Positions 38,904-47,744 of a stretch of DNA of 64,000 nt are shown one piece after another (within the stretch, counting starts at the first letter, position 1; the number at the start of each line of letters is the position of its first letter). The stretch spans positions 62,001-126,000 of the forward strand of contig NZ_FOAS01000011.1 in NCBI RefSeq assembly GCF_900109735.1. The letters are read 5' to 3'. This DNA comes from Atopomonas hussainii (lineage in GTDB: Bacteria; Pseudomonadota; Gammaproteobacteria; Pseudomonadales; Pseudomonadaceae). A program made the position numbers and the translations under genes. The notes under the pieces are model-generated. The model was not told the DNA's origin and made no database searches. It was given only the letters and a program-made list of their open reading frames with translations.

Positions 38904-40271
38904 TTAGCGACTGTATAAGGTGAGCAACTGTCCGGGTTTGAGTGCTTTGTTGGCACTTGGGTTCCAGCGCTGAATATCTTTTACGCTGACGCCATGATTA
39001 CGGGCGATCAACCATAAGTTATCACCACGTTTGACGGTGTAGCGCTTATGGCTTTTGTCCGCTTTGCCGGCCTTGCTGGTTGCCTGAGCTGAGCTGGGCT
39101 TGCCGGTATCGGGCACCACTAAGGTTTGCCCAATGCGCAGGTTGTTGCTGCGCAGGTTGTTTAGCTCTTTCAGGCTGCTGACCGACAGCGAATAGCGACT
39201 AGCAATGCCCCACAGGTTATCCCCCGAACGCACCGTGTGCTGCGCCCAAGCGCTGGCCGGTTGCTTGTCTAGCGATTGAAGGCTGAGGGTGAAATCTTCC
39301 AGCTTATCCACCGGCACTAGCAGTGCTTGCGGGCCATCTAGGGTGATGTTCTTTTTAAAGGCGGGGTTGAGCTGTTTGAGCTCGTCTTCGGTAATCTCTG
39401 ACAGGCTGGCCAGTTTGCGCAGATTAACCCGCTGCTTCAGCTCAACCACTTCGAAGTAGGGCTCGTTGGCCACCGGGGTAAAGCTCACGCCATAGGCTTT
39501 GGGGCTCATCAGCAGTTCCGAGAGCGCCAGTAGCTTGGGCACGTAGTTCATGGTTTCGCCGGGTAGCTGCAAGTTCCAGTAGTCGGTCGGCAGACCGCGT
39601 TTCTGGTTGCGCTCCATGGCGCGCATCACTGTGCCTTCACCGGCGTTATAGGCGGCCAGCGAGAGCAGCCAATCACCGTTAAACATAGTGTTTAAACGCT
39701 GCAGATAACGAATCGCCGCTTGCGTAGAAGCCATCACATCGCGGCGGCCGTCGTACCACTGAGTTTGCTTCAAGTTGAAGTTGCGCCCGGTAGAAGGAAT
39801 GAACTGCCACAGGCCGCTGGCATGGCTGCGCGAGTATGCATAGGGGTTGTAGGAGCTTTCGATGATCGGCAGCAGCGCCAGCTCAAGCGGCATGTTGTTG
39901 GCTTCGAGCTGCTCAATGATGAAATACAGGTACGGTTCGCTACGCTCGGCGGCGACGCTGATGACTTTGCCATTGCTGACGTACCACAGGCGCTGCTGTT
40001 CGATACGCGGGTTGGCGCCGATCAGCTCGTCCTGCAGCTGCAGGCCGTCACGCACGCGCTGCCACAGGTCTTCTGGGCTGGCGTCTTCTTCAATCACCAC
40101 TAACTCTACCGGCTCCTGCAAGTGCAGGTTGGTATCTAAGGTGTCTGGGTCGGGCTGCGACTGAAAGCTTTGACAAGCACTCAGTAGCAGCACGGCTAAG
40201 ACAAGGCTAGCGGTTTGGCAGGCGCTGCGCCCGCGATCCCAACCATGGGACTTGCTTGGCTTTTGCGGCAT
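38904..40271 (-). CDS. mltD: Membrane-bound lytic murein transglycosylase D
   Basis: A lipoprotein lytic transglycosylase of about 455 residues cleaving the glycan strands of peptidoglycan. Signal with lipobox LLSAC, cut before Cys. The SLT domain has catalytic Glu in IIESSYNPYAYSRSHASGLWQFIPSTG and LAAYNAGEG. Two C-terminal LysM domains (HTVRSGDNLWGIASRYSLSV and YTVKRGDNLWLIARNHGVSV) bind murein. ATG 40271 is used; a TTG two codons earlier is possible. It faces a 77-base gap to gloB on the same strand. Confidence 0.93.
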   Translation of the reverse strand: MPQKPSKSHGWDRGRSACQTASLVLAVLLLSACQSFQSQPDPDTLDTNLHLQEPVELVVIEEDASPEDLWQRVRDGLQLQDELIGANPRIEQQRLWYVSNGKVISVAAERSEPYLYFIIEQLEANNMPLELALLPIIESSYNPYAYSRSHASGLWQFIPSTGRNFNLKQTQWYDGRRDVMASTQAAIRYLQRLNTMFNGDWLLSLAAYNAGEGTVMRAMERNQKRGLPTDYWNLQLPGETMNYVPKLLALSELLMSPKAYGVSFTPVANEPYFEVVELKQRVNLRKLASLSEITEDELKQLNPAFKKNITLDGPQALLVPVDKLEDFTLSLQSLDKQPASAWAQHTVRSGDNLWGIASRYSLSVSSLKELNNLRSNNLRIGQTLVVPDTGKPSSAQATSKAGKADKSHKRYTVKRGDNLWLIARNHGVSVKDIQRWNPSANKALKPGQLLTLYSR

Positions 40272-40348
40272 GGGCAAGGTCTGACATGTGGCTCGACAAG
40301 CGGGCGATTTTGTTGATCGACGGCGCTTTGGTCAAGATGACCGGCGTC

Positions 40349-41143
40349 TCAAAATTCGTTCTTCCACTGGCGGAGCAAGGCGAAGGCGTTGTGATTGCTG
40401 GATTTGGGCTGATTTTTTGACGCCTGCCATTCGTCGATTTTTTTACGGATCTGTGCTGAGTCACTGCGTAAAAAGGGGTTGGTGGCCCGCTCCAAAGCGA
40501 TGGTCGAGGGCAATGTGGGCAGATTGGCGGCACGTAAACGCTGCACTTCAACAATGCGTTGTGCCAAAGCCGGGTTATCTGGTTCGACGGCGGCGGCAAA
40601 GCGTAAGTTGCTGGCGGTGTACTCATGCGCGCAGCACACCAAGGTGTTGTCGGGCAGGGCGCTTAGCTGGGTGAGCGAGTGATGCATTTGTTCCGGGGTG
40701 CCTTCAAACAACCGACCACAGCCACCGCTAAACAAGCTGTCACCGCAAAACAGCCAAGGTGCTTGGGCACCATCGCTGATTAGATAGGCGATGTGGCCAA
40801 GGGTATGCCCCGGCACGGCCAGCACTTGGCAGGTTAAGCCGTGCAGTGGGGTGAGTTGTTCGCCGCCGTGCAGGGCAATGTCGCGCGCGGGAATTTTCTC
40901 GCTGCTGGGGCCGTACACCTGAGCCCCGGTGAGCTGCTTGAGCTCACTAATGCCGCCAATATGATCGGGGTGGTGATGGGTGATCAGGATGTTGGTCAGC
41001 TGCACTTTGGGGTGCTGGCTCAGCCAAGCTTTCACCGGCTCGGCAGTGCCGGGGTCTACCACCAAGCAGGTTGCTGTGGGTGTGTGTTCCAGTAGCCAAA
41101 TGTAGTTGTCAGTAAAAGAAGGCAGGGCGATTAACTGATACAT
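40349..41143 (-). CDS. gloB: Hydroxyacylglutathione hydrolase (glyoxalase II)
   Basis: A metallo-beta-lactamase fold enzyme hydrolysing S-lactoylglutathione to lactate and glutathione in methylglyoxal detoxification. The metal motif T-x-HxHxDH is seen as THHHPDHIGG; further ligands are H in VPGHTLGH, D in LFCGDSLFSGGCGR, and H in CCAHEYT. The 264 residues are close to the family length (about 258). It is divergent from the methyltransferase gene, a conserved Pseudomonas arrangement with rnhA and dnaQ. Confidence 0.95.
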   Translation of the reverse strand: MYQLIALPSFTDNYIWLLEHTPTATCLVVDPGTAEPVKAWLSQHPKVQLTNILITHHHPDHIGGISELKQLTGAQVYGPSSEKIPARDIALHGGEQLTPLHGLTCQVLAVPGHTLGHIAYLISDGAQAPWLFCGDSLFSGGCGRLFEGTPEQMHHSLTQLSALPDNTLVCCAHEYTASNLRFAAAVEPDNPALAQRIVEVQRLRAANLPTLPSTIALERATNPFLRSDSAQIRKKIDEWQASKNQPKSSNHNAFALLRQWKNEF

Positions 41144-41185
41144 GGCAGATCTCGGTAGGCAGCGTTTACAGAGGTGGATTCGAGG

Positions 41186-41213
41186 TTGACACCGGCTTGC
41201 CCAGTGTTATCTA
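41186..41213 (+). promoter_or_regulatory. Sigma-70 promoter of the methyltransferase-rnhA-dnaQ group
   Basis: A perfect -35 TTGACA (41186-41191), 16-bp spacer, -10 TATCTA (41208-41213). The start near 41220 lies downstream of the in-frame ATGs at 41213 and 41219, which argues for ATG 41285 as the true start of the methyltransferase. Confidence 0.65.
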
Positions 41214-41284
41214 TGGAGATGTTAACAAGCTTTGCACACGCCATTGGCGTGGCAACTAAATCGGCTTACATCACAGGTGAGGGC

Positions 41285-42052
41285 ATGTTGGAGCTACAAC
41301 CCCCCCCGCAATGGACATCCTGCGAAAACCCCTTGGTCGCGGCACGTCAGTGGTTTGCCGGTGATGTGGGTAGCCAGCTATGGCAGGCCGAGCAGCAGCA
41401 CTTGCAACAGATGCTGGAAAGCTTGTTCGGCAGTTATTGGGTGCATTACGGCCCCTGCCACGGCTTGCCGCTAAAGGCCGAGCAGATGCGCCACCGCATC
41501 AGTTTGGGGCCGCAAGGCATGGCGGCCGAGATTATCTGCGCCGAGCAAGCGTGGCCGGTGCTGGAGCATGGCGTGGATATGGTGTTGTTGCAGCATGGGC
41601 TGGATTTCAGCCCGGCGCCGCATACCTTGCTGCGCGAAGCGGCGCGCGTGGTGCGCCCCGGTGGTCATTTGCTGATCTTAGGCTTCAACCCGTGGAGCAC
41701 TTGGGGCGTGCAGCACCGTTGGCGTCAGCGTGGCTTTGCGGGGCTTAAGCCGGTGGCGGTCAACCGCTTGGTCGACTGGTTACACCTGCTGGGCTTTGCG
41801 GTGGAGAAACGCCGCGCTGGGTGTTATTGTCCGCCGCTTTCCAGCCCCGACTGGCAGCAGCGCCTGGCTTGGTTAGAGCCCGTAGGCGCTCGTTTGCAGT
41901 TGCCGGGCGCCGGGTTTTATCTGCTGCAAGCGCGCAAATTGATGAGCGGCTTGCGCCCGCTGCAACAACCGCGCAGCGGCAAAGTGGTGCAGCTGCTGCC
42001 TATGCCAGTAGCACGCGCCAATCGCCGGCAGAATGACCCCTTAGATCCGTAA
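41285..42052 (+). CDS. Methyltransferase domain protein
   Basis: 255 residues from ATG 41285, preceded by GGTGAGGG. The C-terminal half has class I methyltransferase features (VDMVLLQHGLDFSPAPHTLLREAARVVRPGGHLLILGFNPWSTWG). The N-terminal glycine-rich SAM motif I (GxGxG) is not recognisable. Either the protein is highly diverged or it does not bind SAM in the usual way. Its place between gloB and rnhA is conserved in Pseudomonas; the substrate is unknown. An alternative longer start at 41174 would read through the promoter. Confidence 0.75.
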   Translation: MLELQPPPQWTSCENPLVAARQWFAGDVGSQLWQAEQQHLQQMLESLFGSYWVHYGPCHGLPLKAEQMRHRISLGPQGMAAEIICAEQAWPVLEHGVDMVLLQHGLDFSPAPHTLLREAARVVRPGGHLLILGFNPWSTWGVQHRWRQRGFAGLKPVAVNRLVDWLHLLGFAVEKRRAGCYCPPLSSPDWQQRLAWLEPVGARLQLPGAGFYLLQARKLMSGLRPLQQPRSGKVVQLLPMPVARANRRQNDPLDP

Positions 42053-42061
42053 GGAAACCGC

Positions 42062-42496
42062 ATGACCGACGTGGTCGAAATTTTTACCGACGGCGCCTGT
42101 AAAGGTAACCCCGGCCCCGGCGGCTGGGGTGCACTGCTGTGCTACAAAGGCCATGAGCACGAACTGTGGGGTGGCGAGCGCGATACCACCAATAACCGCA
42201 TGGAGCTCACCGCCGCTATCCAAGCTTTAGCCACCCTCAAACGCCCCTGTGACGTGCGCTTGGTCACCGACTCGGAATACGTGATGAAAGGCATCAATGA
42301 ATGGATGCCCGGGTGGAAAAAACGCGGCTGGAAGACCGCCGCCAAGCAGCCGGTTAAAAATGCTGACTTGTGGCAGCAGCTTGATGAGCAAGCGGCACGC
42401 CACAAGATTGAATGGCGTTGGGTGCGCGGCCATACCGGTCACCCCGGCAATGAGCGCGCCGATGCCTTGGCCAACCGTGGCGTCGCTGAGCTGTAA
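42062..42496 (+). CDS. rnhA: Ribonuclease HI
   Basis: RNase HI degrades RNA in RNA-DNA hybrids. The four catalytic acids fall exactly at family positions: D10 ([14 protein letters not shown]), E48 (NNRMELTA), D70 (VTDSEYV) and D134 (NERADALA), with H124 in GHTGHPGN. 144 residues. It follows the methyltransferase by 9 bases; dnaQ follows, the arrangement used in many Proteobacteria for replication fidelity genes. Confidence 0.97.
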   Translation: MTDVVEIFTDGACKGNPGPGGWGALLCYKGHEHELWGGERDTTNNRMELTAAIQALATLKRPCDVRLVTDSEYVMKGINEWMPGWKKRGWKTAAKQPVKNADLWQQLDEQAARHKIEWRWVRGHTGHPGNERADALANRGVAEL

Positions 42497-42551
42497 TTTG
42501 CATTGTTCGCCGCGTGCCTAGTGCGCGGTCATCACCGATTGAGGAAACCCC

Positions 42552-43301
42552 ATGCGCCAAGTGGTGTTGGATACAGAAACCACCGGTATGCCGGCCAGCG
42601 ATGGCCACCGCATTATTGAGATTGGTTGCGTCGAAGTGATTGGTCGCCGTCTCACCGGGCGGCACTACCACGTCTACCTGCAGCCGGACCGCGAAGTGGA
42701 TGAAGGCGCGTTCCAAGTGCACGGCATCAGCAACGAGTTTCTCGCCGATAAGCCGCGTTTTGGCGACGTGGTGGCCGAGTTCGTCGAGTTTGTGAAGGGC
42801 GCCGAACTGGTCATTCATAACGCCGACTTCGACGTCGGCTTCTTGAATGCCGAGTTCGAGCGCTTAAACCGCGCCAAAGGCACAAGCCATCCGCTGGTCG
42901 AAGACATCTGCGGCGTGCTCGATACCCTGAAGATGGCCCGCGAACGCCATCCGGGTCAGCGCAACAACCTCGATGCGCTGTGTAAGCGCTATGGCGTAGA
43001 TAACTCCGGCCGCGACTTGCACGGTGCCTTGCTCGACGCCGAGATTCTCGCCGACGTGTATCTAGCCATGACCGGCGGGCAGACCAGCCTGTCGCTGGCT
43101 AATCAAGGCGCCGAAGGCGGTGGCGATGCTGCCTCTGCCACCGCGATTCGTCGTTTGGCCGCTGGGCGCGCGCCGTTGCCGGTGGTGCAGGCCAGCAGCG
43201 CCGAGCTGGAAGCCCATGAACAGTGGCTGGCTAAGTTGGATAAAGCCAGCGGCGGTAGCAGCGTATGGCGGCAGCTGGAAGGCGGCGAAACGCTGAACTA
43301 A
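42552..43301 (+). CDS. dnaQ: DNA polymerase III epsilon subunit (proofreading exonuclease)
   Basis: A DEDDh 3'-5' exonuclease of the replicative polymerase. Exo I D7 and E9 (VVLDTETTG), Exo II in HNADFDVGFLN, Exo III-epsilon H and D in GRDLHGALLDAEILADVY. The C-terminal tail, which binds the alpha subunit, has Ala/Gly-rich linker then LEAHEQWLAKLDKASGGSSVWRQL. 249 residues. AGGAAA precedes the ATG. It is the last gene before the MITE-like element. Confidence 0.96.
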   Translation: MRQVVLDTETTGMPASDGHRIIEIGCVEVIGRRLTGRHYHVYLQPDREVDEGAFQVHGISNEFLADKPRFGDVVAEFVEFVKGAELVIHNADFDVGFLNAEFERLNRAKGTSHPLVEDICGVLDTLKMARERHPGQRNNLDALCKRYGVDNSGRDLHGALLDAEILADVYLAMTGGQTSLSLANQGAEGGGDAASATAIRRLAAGRAPLPVVQASSAELEAHEQWLAKLDKASGGSSVWRQLEGGETLN

Positions 43302-43317
43302 GTCAGCACGGCTTTAT

Positions 43318-43458
43318 GGAAACGCTGATTTAATCGGCGAATGGTTCAAGCGCAAGGCTTACGGAGCACAGCAGCCGAGACATATCGCCTGGTAGGCGAG
43401 GTTGTGTGCACCGCACAACGTAGTGATTGCGCCGTGCAGGCATTAAATCAGTGTTTCC
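43318..43458. mobile_element. Copy B of the short repeat: MITE-like element with inverted ends and TTAT target duplication
   Basis: A 141-bp non-coding block. Its ends are GGAAACGCTGATTTAAT (43318-43334) and the inverse GGAAACACTGATTTAAT (43458-43442), 17 bp with one mismatch. Both are flanked directly by TTAT (43314-43317 and 43459-43462), a 4-bp target duplication. The interior aligns to 9576-9691 without gaps. No transposase frame is present, so it would need a helper element in trans. Internal hairpins: TCGCC-TGGTA-GGCGA (43385-43399) and GTTGTG/CACAAC. Confidence 0.75.
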
Positions 43459-43556
43459 TTATATCTAGGCGACATTTCACGCGCTTAGCAGTTCCATCCC
43501 TTTGCTGGGCGTTCTAGGCTCAAGCGAATAACAAAATTCGCGTCAAAGGGATGCGC

Positions 43557-45812
43557 ATGTACAAAGACCTGAATTTTCCCGTGCTGATCGTGCACCGGGA
43601 TATTAAAACCGACAGCGTTGCCGGCGAGCGCGTACGTGCCATTGCCAAAGCTTTGGAAGAGGAAGGCCTCGGCGTACTGCTCACCGCCAGTGCCAGCGAT
43701 GGCCGCATTGTGGCGGCCACTCACCATGGTTTGGCGTGCGTGTTGGTCGCCGCAGAAGGCGCAGGCGAGAACCAGCGTTTGCTCGCCGATGTCGTCGAGT
43801 TGATTCGCGTAGCGCGGGTACGTTCGCCCAAGCTGCCGATTTTTGCCTTGGGTGAACAAAGCACCATCGAAAATGCCCCCGCTGAGGCCATGGCCGACCT
43901 CAACCAGCTGCGTGGCATTCTGTATCTGTACGAAGACACTGTGTCTTTTCTAGCTCGCCAAGTGGCCCGCGCCGCGCGCAGTTATTTAGATGCCTTACTG
44001 CCGCCGTTTTTTCGTGCCTTGCTGCAACACACTGCGCAATCTAATTATTCGTGGCATACCCCCGGGCACGGCGGTGGCGTGGCCTACCGTAAAAGCCCCG
44101 TAGGGCAAGCGTTTCACGAGTTTTTTGGCGAGAACACGCTGCGTTCCGATCTGTCCGTTTCGGTGCCAGAGCTTGGCTCGCTGCTCGATCACACCGGTCC
44201 CTTAGCCGAGGCAGAAGCCCGCGCGGCGCGCAACTTCGGCGCCGATCACACCTTCTTCGTGATTAACGGCACCTCGACAGCGAATAAGATTGTCTGGCAT
44301 TCCATGGTCGGGCGTGGCGATTTAGTGCTGGTCGACCGTAACTGCCATAAATCGATTCTGCATTCGATCATCATGACCGGGGCGATACCGCTGTATCTGT
44401 GCCCGACGCGCAACGAGCTGGGCATTATCGGGCCAATACCGCGCAGCGAATTTAGTGCCGAGTCCATCGCCGCGAAAATTGCCGCTAACCCATTGGCGGC
44501 TGGCCGTGAGGCGAAAGTAAAGCTCTGCGTGGTGACCAACTCGACCTACGATGGCCTGTGCTACAGCGCGGATATGATTCGTGATGAGTTGGGCTCGCGC
44601 GTTGATGTGTTGCACTTTGACGAGGCGTGGTTTGCCTACGCGGCCTTCCACGAGTTTTACGCTGGTCGTAACGGCATGGGCGTATCGCACGGCCGCGAAC
44701 GCTGTCAGCACCCGCTGGTGTTTGCTACCCATTCCACGCACAAAATGCTCGCCGCGTTCAGTCAGGCTTCGATGATTCATGTGCAGAACAGCGAGGCGCG
44801 CAGCCTTGATGTGGCGCGCTTTAACGATGCCTTCATGATGCACACCTCGACCTCGCCGCAGTACGGCATCATCGCCTCGCTGGACGTCGCCTCGGCGATG
44901 ATGGAAGGCCCGGCAGGGCGCTCGCTGATTCAAGAAACCTTCGATGAAGCGCTGAGTTTCCGCCGTGCGCTGAGCCATATCCGCCAGAACCTCAAAGCCG
45001 ATGAGTGGTGGTTTAGCGTCTGGCAGCCCGAAGCGGTGGAGGGCACCGATGCCGCGCAAAGTAGCGACTGGCAACTGGCGCCTGAGGCCAGTTGGCATGG
45101 CTTTGACGGTTTGGATGAAGGCTACGCACTGCTCGACCCGATCAAGGTCACCTTGTTGATGCCGGGCTTAAGCGTGGATGGTCAGCACGCCGAGTGGGGC
45201 ATTCCCGCTGTGGTGGTGAGCAAGTTCCTCTGGGAGCGCGGCTTGGTGGTGGAAAAAACCGGCCTGTACTCGTTTTTGGTGCTGTTCTCCATGGGCATCA
45301 CTAAGGGCAAGTGGAGCACGCTGGTTACTGAACTGTTGGAGTTCAAGCGCCTTTATGACGATAACGCGCCGCTGGCTGAGGCCTTGCCGTCGATTTGCGC
45401 GCAGCACCCGCAGCGGTATGCCCGTTTTGGTTTGCGTGATTTGTGCGATCAGCTGCACGCCTGCTATCGCCAACACAAAGCCCCGCGCACGTTGCGCGCT
45501 ATGTATACCGCGCTGCCGGAGCTGGTGCTGAGCCCTGCCGAGGCGTACGACGCCTTAGTGCGTGGCGCCGTGGAGTCGGTGCCGCTAGATCAGCTGGAAG
45601 GCCGGATTGCCGCGGTGATGCTGGTGCCGTATCCACCGGGTATTCCGTTGATTATGCCCGGCGAGCGCTTTGCCAAAGGCGACGACGCGATCCGTGGCTA
45701 TCTGCACTTTGCCCGGCAGTTGGATGCGCAATTCCCCGGCTTTGAGAGTGATATTCATGGTCTGCGCCGCGATGACAACGGCCAGCTTTTGATGGATTGC
45801 TTGAGCGAATAA
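43557..45812 (+). CDS. ldcA: Lysine decarboxylase (Orn/Lys/Arg decarboxylase fold)
   Basis: A PLP enzyme of 751 residues from ATG 43557 (MYKDLNFPVLIVHRD), equal in length to P. aeruginosa LdcA, which converts lysine to cadaverine in lysine catabolism. Layout: N-terminal wing/receiver-like domain (1-130), PLP fold with SWHTPGHGGGVAYRKSP, FFGENTLRSDLSVSVPELGSLLDHTGP, and the PLP lysine in THSTHKMLAAFSQASM, then the C-terminal domain ending in GIPLIMPGERF. AAAGGG lies 6 bases upstream; ATG 43551 touches it. The antiporter gene ldcB usually beside ldcA in Pseudomonas is not here; nhaB follows convergently. Confidence 0.92.
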   Translation: MYKDLNFPVLIVHRDIKTDSVAGERVRAIAKALEEEGLGVLLTASASDGRIVAATHHGLACVLVAAEGAGENQRLLADVVELIRVARVRSPKLPIFALGEQSTIENAPAEAMADLNQLRGILYLYEDTVSFLARQVARAARSYLDALLPPFFRALLQHTAQSNYSWHTPGHGGGVAYRKSPVGQAFHEFFGENTLRSDLSVSVPELGSLLDHTGPLAEAEARAARNFGADHTFFVINGTSTANKIVWHSMVGRGDLVLVDRNCHKSILHSIIMTGAIPLYLCPTRNELGIIGPIPRSEFSAESIAAKIAANPLAAGREAKVKLCVVTNSTYDGLCYSADMIRDELGSRVDVLHFDEAWFAYAAFHEFYAGRNGMGVSHGRERCQHPLVFATHSTHKMLAAFSQASMIHVQNSEARSLDVARFNDAFMMHTSTSPQYGIIASLDVASAMMEGPAGRSLIQETFDEALSFRRALSHIRQNLKADEWWFSVWQPEAVEGTDAAQSSDWQLAPEASWHGFDGLDEGYALLDPIKVTLLMPGLSVDGQHAEWGIPAVVVSKFLWERGLVVEKTGLYSFLVLFSMGITKGKWSTLVTELLEFKRLYDDNAPLAEALPSICAQHPQRYARFGLRDLCDQLHACYRQHKAPRTLRAMYTALPELVLSPAEAYDALVRGAVESVPLDQLEGRIAAVMLVPYPPGIPLIMPGERFAKGDDAIRGYLHFARQLDAQFPGFESDIHGLRRDDNGQLLMDCLSE

Positions 45813-45825
45813 AACCACTGCCAAC

Positions 45826-45864
45826 AAAAAGCCCCGCAGGCAAAATGCGCTGCGGGGCTTTTTT
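45826..45864. terminator. Bidirectional terminator between ldcA and nhaB
   Basis: A 13-bp stem AAAAAGCCCCGCA / TGCGGGGCTTTTT with a 12-base loop and an extra T; A and T tracts suit both strands. Confidence 0.85.
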
Positions 45865-45882
45865 ATGACTGTCAGTGACGGG

Positions 45883-47394
45883 TTACAGCCAGTAGCTCAC
45901 GCCAACCCAGCCAAGACCACCCATTACGATGGTGTACGGCAGGGCCATCCACACCATGCGGCCGTAAGACAGCTTCACCAGCGGCGCAATCGCGCTGGTG
46001 AGCAAGAACAGAAATGCCGCTTGGCCATTGGGGGTGGCCACGCTGGGCAGGTTAGTGCCGGTGTTAATCGCCACGGCGAGCTTTTCGAAATGCTCGCGCG
46101 AGATAGTGCCGGCATCCAGCGCTTGTTTCACTTCGCTGATATACACAGTGGCAACAAACACGTTGTCACTGATGGCCGAAAGCAGGCCGTTGGCAATAAA
46201 GAACATGCCCGGCTGCTGGGCTTCGGGCAGCGACAGCACCCAGTTGATTACCGGGGTGAACAGGTGCTGTTGGTGAATCACCGCAACCACGGCAAAGAAC
46301 ACCACCAGTAGCGAGGTGAACGGCAGCGCTTCTTCAAACGCCTTACCAATCGCATGCTCTTCGGTGATGCCGACAAACGCGGTGATCAGTACGATGATCA
46401 TCAGACCGATCAGACCAACCTCGGCCACATGGAAGGCGAGGGCCAAAATCAGCAGCACCGCCGCGCAAGCTTGAATCATCAGGTGAGCGCGGTGGCCGTG
46501 GGTCATGCTCAGGCGCTCATGCTCGGCGAAGTCCCACAAAATTAAACGCACCGGCTCTGGCAGCTCGGCGCCATAGCCAAACCAGTGGGTTTTCTCTAGT
46601 ACCAAGCAGGTTACTAAACCGGCAGCCAGTACCGGCAGGGTGATGGGCGCCATCACGGTGAAGAACTCGACAAAGTGCCAGCCGGCCTCGTGGCCGATCA
46701 GCAGGTTTTGCGGCTCGCCGACCAGCGTGCAGACGCCACCTAATGCGGTGCCGACCGCGCCGTGCATCAGTAGCGAACGTAAGAAAGCGCGGAACTGCTC
46801 GAGGTCGTTATGGTGAACGGCCACGACGTCGGAATCGCTGAGAATGTGGTGGTCATCGTGCAGTTTTTTGCCGGAAGCGACCTTGTGGTACACCGAGTAG
46901 AAACCCACCGCCACACTGATGATCACGGCCGTTACCGTCAGGGCATCAAGGAACGCCGACAGTACCGCGCACATCAGCGAGAAGATCAGCGACAGCACCA
47001 CCTTGGAGCGAACCCCGAGCAAGATGCGGGTAAAGGTGAACAGCAGCAGGTCCTTCATAAAGAAGATGCCGGCGACCATAAACATCAGCAGCAAAATCAC
47101 CGGAAAGTTGTGTTCGACCTCTTTGTAGAGGGTTTCCGGTGTGGTCAGGCCGATAATCAGCGCCTCAATCACCAGCAAGCCACCGGGCTGTAATGGGTAG
47201 CATTTCAGCGCCATGGCGAGGGTGAAAATAAACTCCAGCACCAGCAGCCAGCCGGTGACGACCGGGCCAAACACAAACAGCATCAGCGGGTTGATGAGCA
47301 GGAAGGCAATGATGGTCTGCTTGTACCAGTTCGGCGCATGGCCTAAGAAGCTCTGGCGGAAAGCCTGACCTAGCGAGGCATAGGCGTGTGGCAT
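45883..47394 (-). CDS. nhaB: Na+/H+ antiporter NhaB
   Basis: An inner-membrane sodium-proton antiporter, 503 residues with about 12 hydrophobic segments. Family features: opening [30 protein letters not shown], the conserved intramembrane acid region [14 protein letters not shown], and [13 protein letters not shown]-like [26 protein letters not shown] near the C-terminus. It controls cytoplasmic sodium and pH. It stands alone on the minus strand, next to the convergent ldcA, as in P. aeruginosa. ATGs and the 350-base region upstream suggest its own promoter. Confidence 0.95.
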   Translation of the reverse strand: MPHAYASLGQAFRQSFLGHAPNWYKQTIIAFLLINPLMLFVFGPVVTGWLLVLEFIFTLAMALKCYPLQPGGLLVIEALIIGLTTPETLYKEVEHNFPVILLLMFMVAGIFFMKDLLLFTFTRILLGVRSKVVLSLIFSLMCAVLSAFLDALTVTAVIISVAVGFYSVYHKVASGKKLHDDHHILSDSDVVAVHHNDLEQFRAFLRSLLMHGAVGTALGGVCTLVGEPQNLLIGHEAGWHFVEFFTVMAPITLPVLAAGLVTCLVLEKTHWFGYGAELPEPVRLILWDFAEHERLSMTHGHRAHLMIQACAAVLLILALAFHVAEVGLIGLMIIVLITAFVGITEEHAIGKAFEEALPFTSLLVVFFAVVAVIHQQHLFTPVINWVLSLPEAQQPGMFFIANGLLSAISDNVFVATVYISEVKQALDAGTISREHFEKLAVAINTGTNLPSVATPNGQAAFLFLLTSAIAPLVKLSYGRMVWMALPYTIVMGGLGWVGVSYWL

Positions 47395-47549
47395 GGCGTG
47401 ATCCTTATTATGAGTAAATCGTTATCTCGGGCTCTAATGGCGCGCTAGAGTAATGCTCGAGGGCTAAAAGTGCACCCATCAGCAAACGCTTCACGGCACG
47501 CTTGTCGGATGTAGTTGGACTTAGCGCACAAACCTAGAACGTGTCGGCA

Positions 47550-47577
47550 TCGACATTTATCGGTTGCTTGTTATAGT
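47550..47577 (+). promoter_or_regulatory. Promoter upstream of fimL
   Basis: TCGACA (47550-47555), 16-bp spacer, extended -10 TGT-TATAGT (TATAGT at 47572-47577). The start near 47584 gives a leader of about 160 bases before fimL, containing a 25-codon open frame. Confidence 0.55.
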
Positions 47578-47622
47578 GAACGTCAGTCTGGCAGAAGTAT
47601 TTCTAAATCCAGAGCTTAGCCG

Positions 47623-47700
47623 ATGAATCTGTCACACAGTGAAAAGAACATGACGCAGTTGCGTAGGGACTTTTCCGGCGTTCTGGTGCGGCAACATTAA
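47623..47700 (+). CDS. Possible small ORF in the fimL leader (25 codons)
   Basis: ATG 47623 opens a 25-codon frame (MNLSHSEKNMTQLRRDFSGVL to VRQH) ending 44 bases before fimL. There is no strong SD. The peptide is basic and hydrophilic without a recognised motif. It may be a leader peptide or chance. Confidence 0.2.
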   Translation: MNLSHSEKNMTQLRRDFSGVLVRQH

Positions 47701-47744
47701 TAATCAAAAGGCTGATACAAAGCAGCTTGGGAGATGCATAAGGC

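Larger units (their letters stand above)
47395..47744. other. 350-base divergent intergenic region between nhaB and fimL
   Basis: It contains a good plus-strand promoter (47550-47577) and a short open frame (47623-47700). The left 150 bases (47395-47545) must hold the nhaB promoter on the minus strand, but I see no convincing pair of hexamers there. No repeat or RNA gene recognised. Confidence 0.5.
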
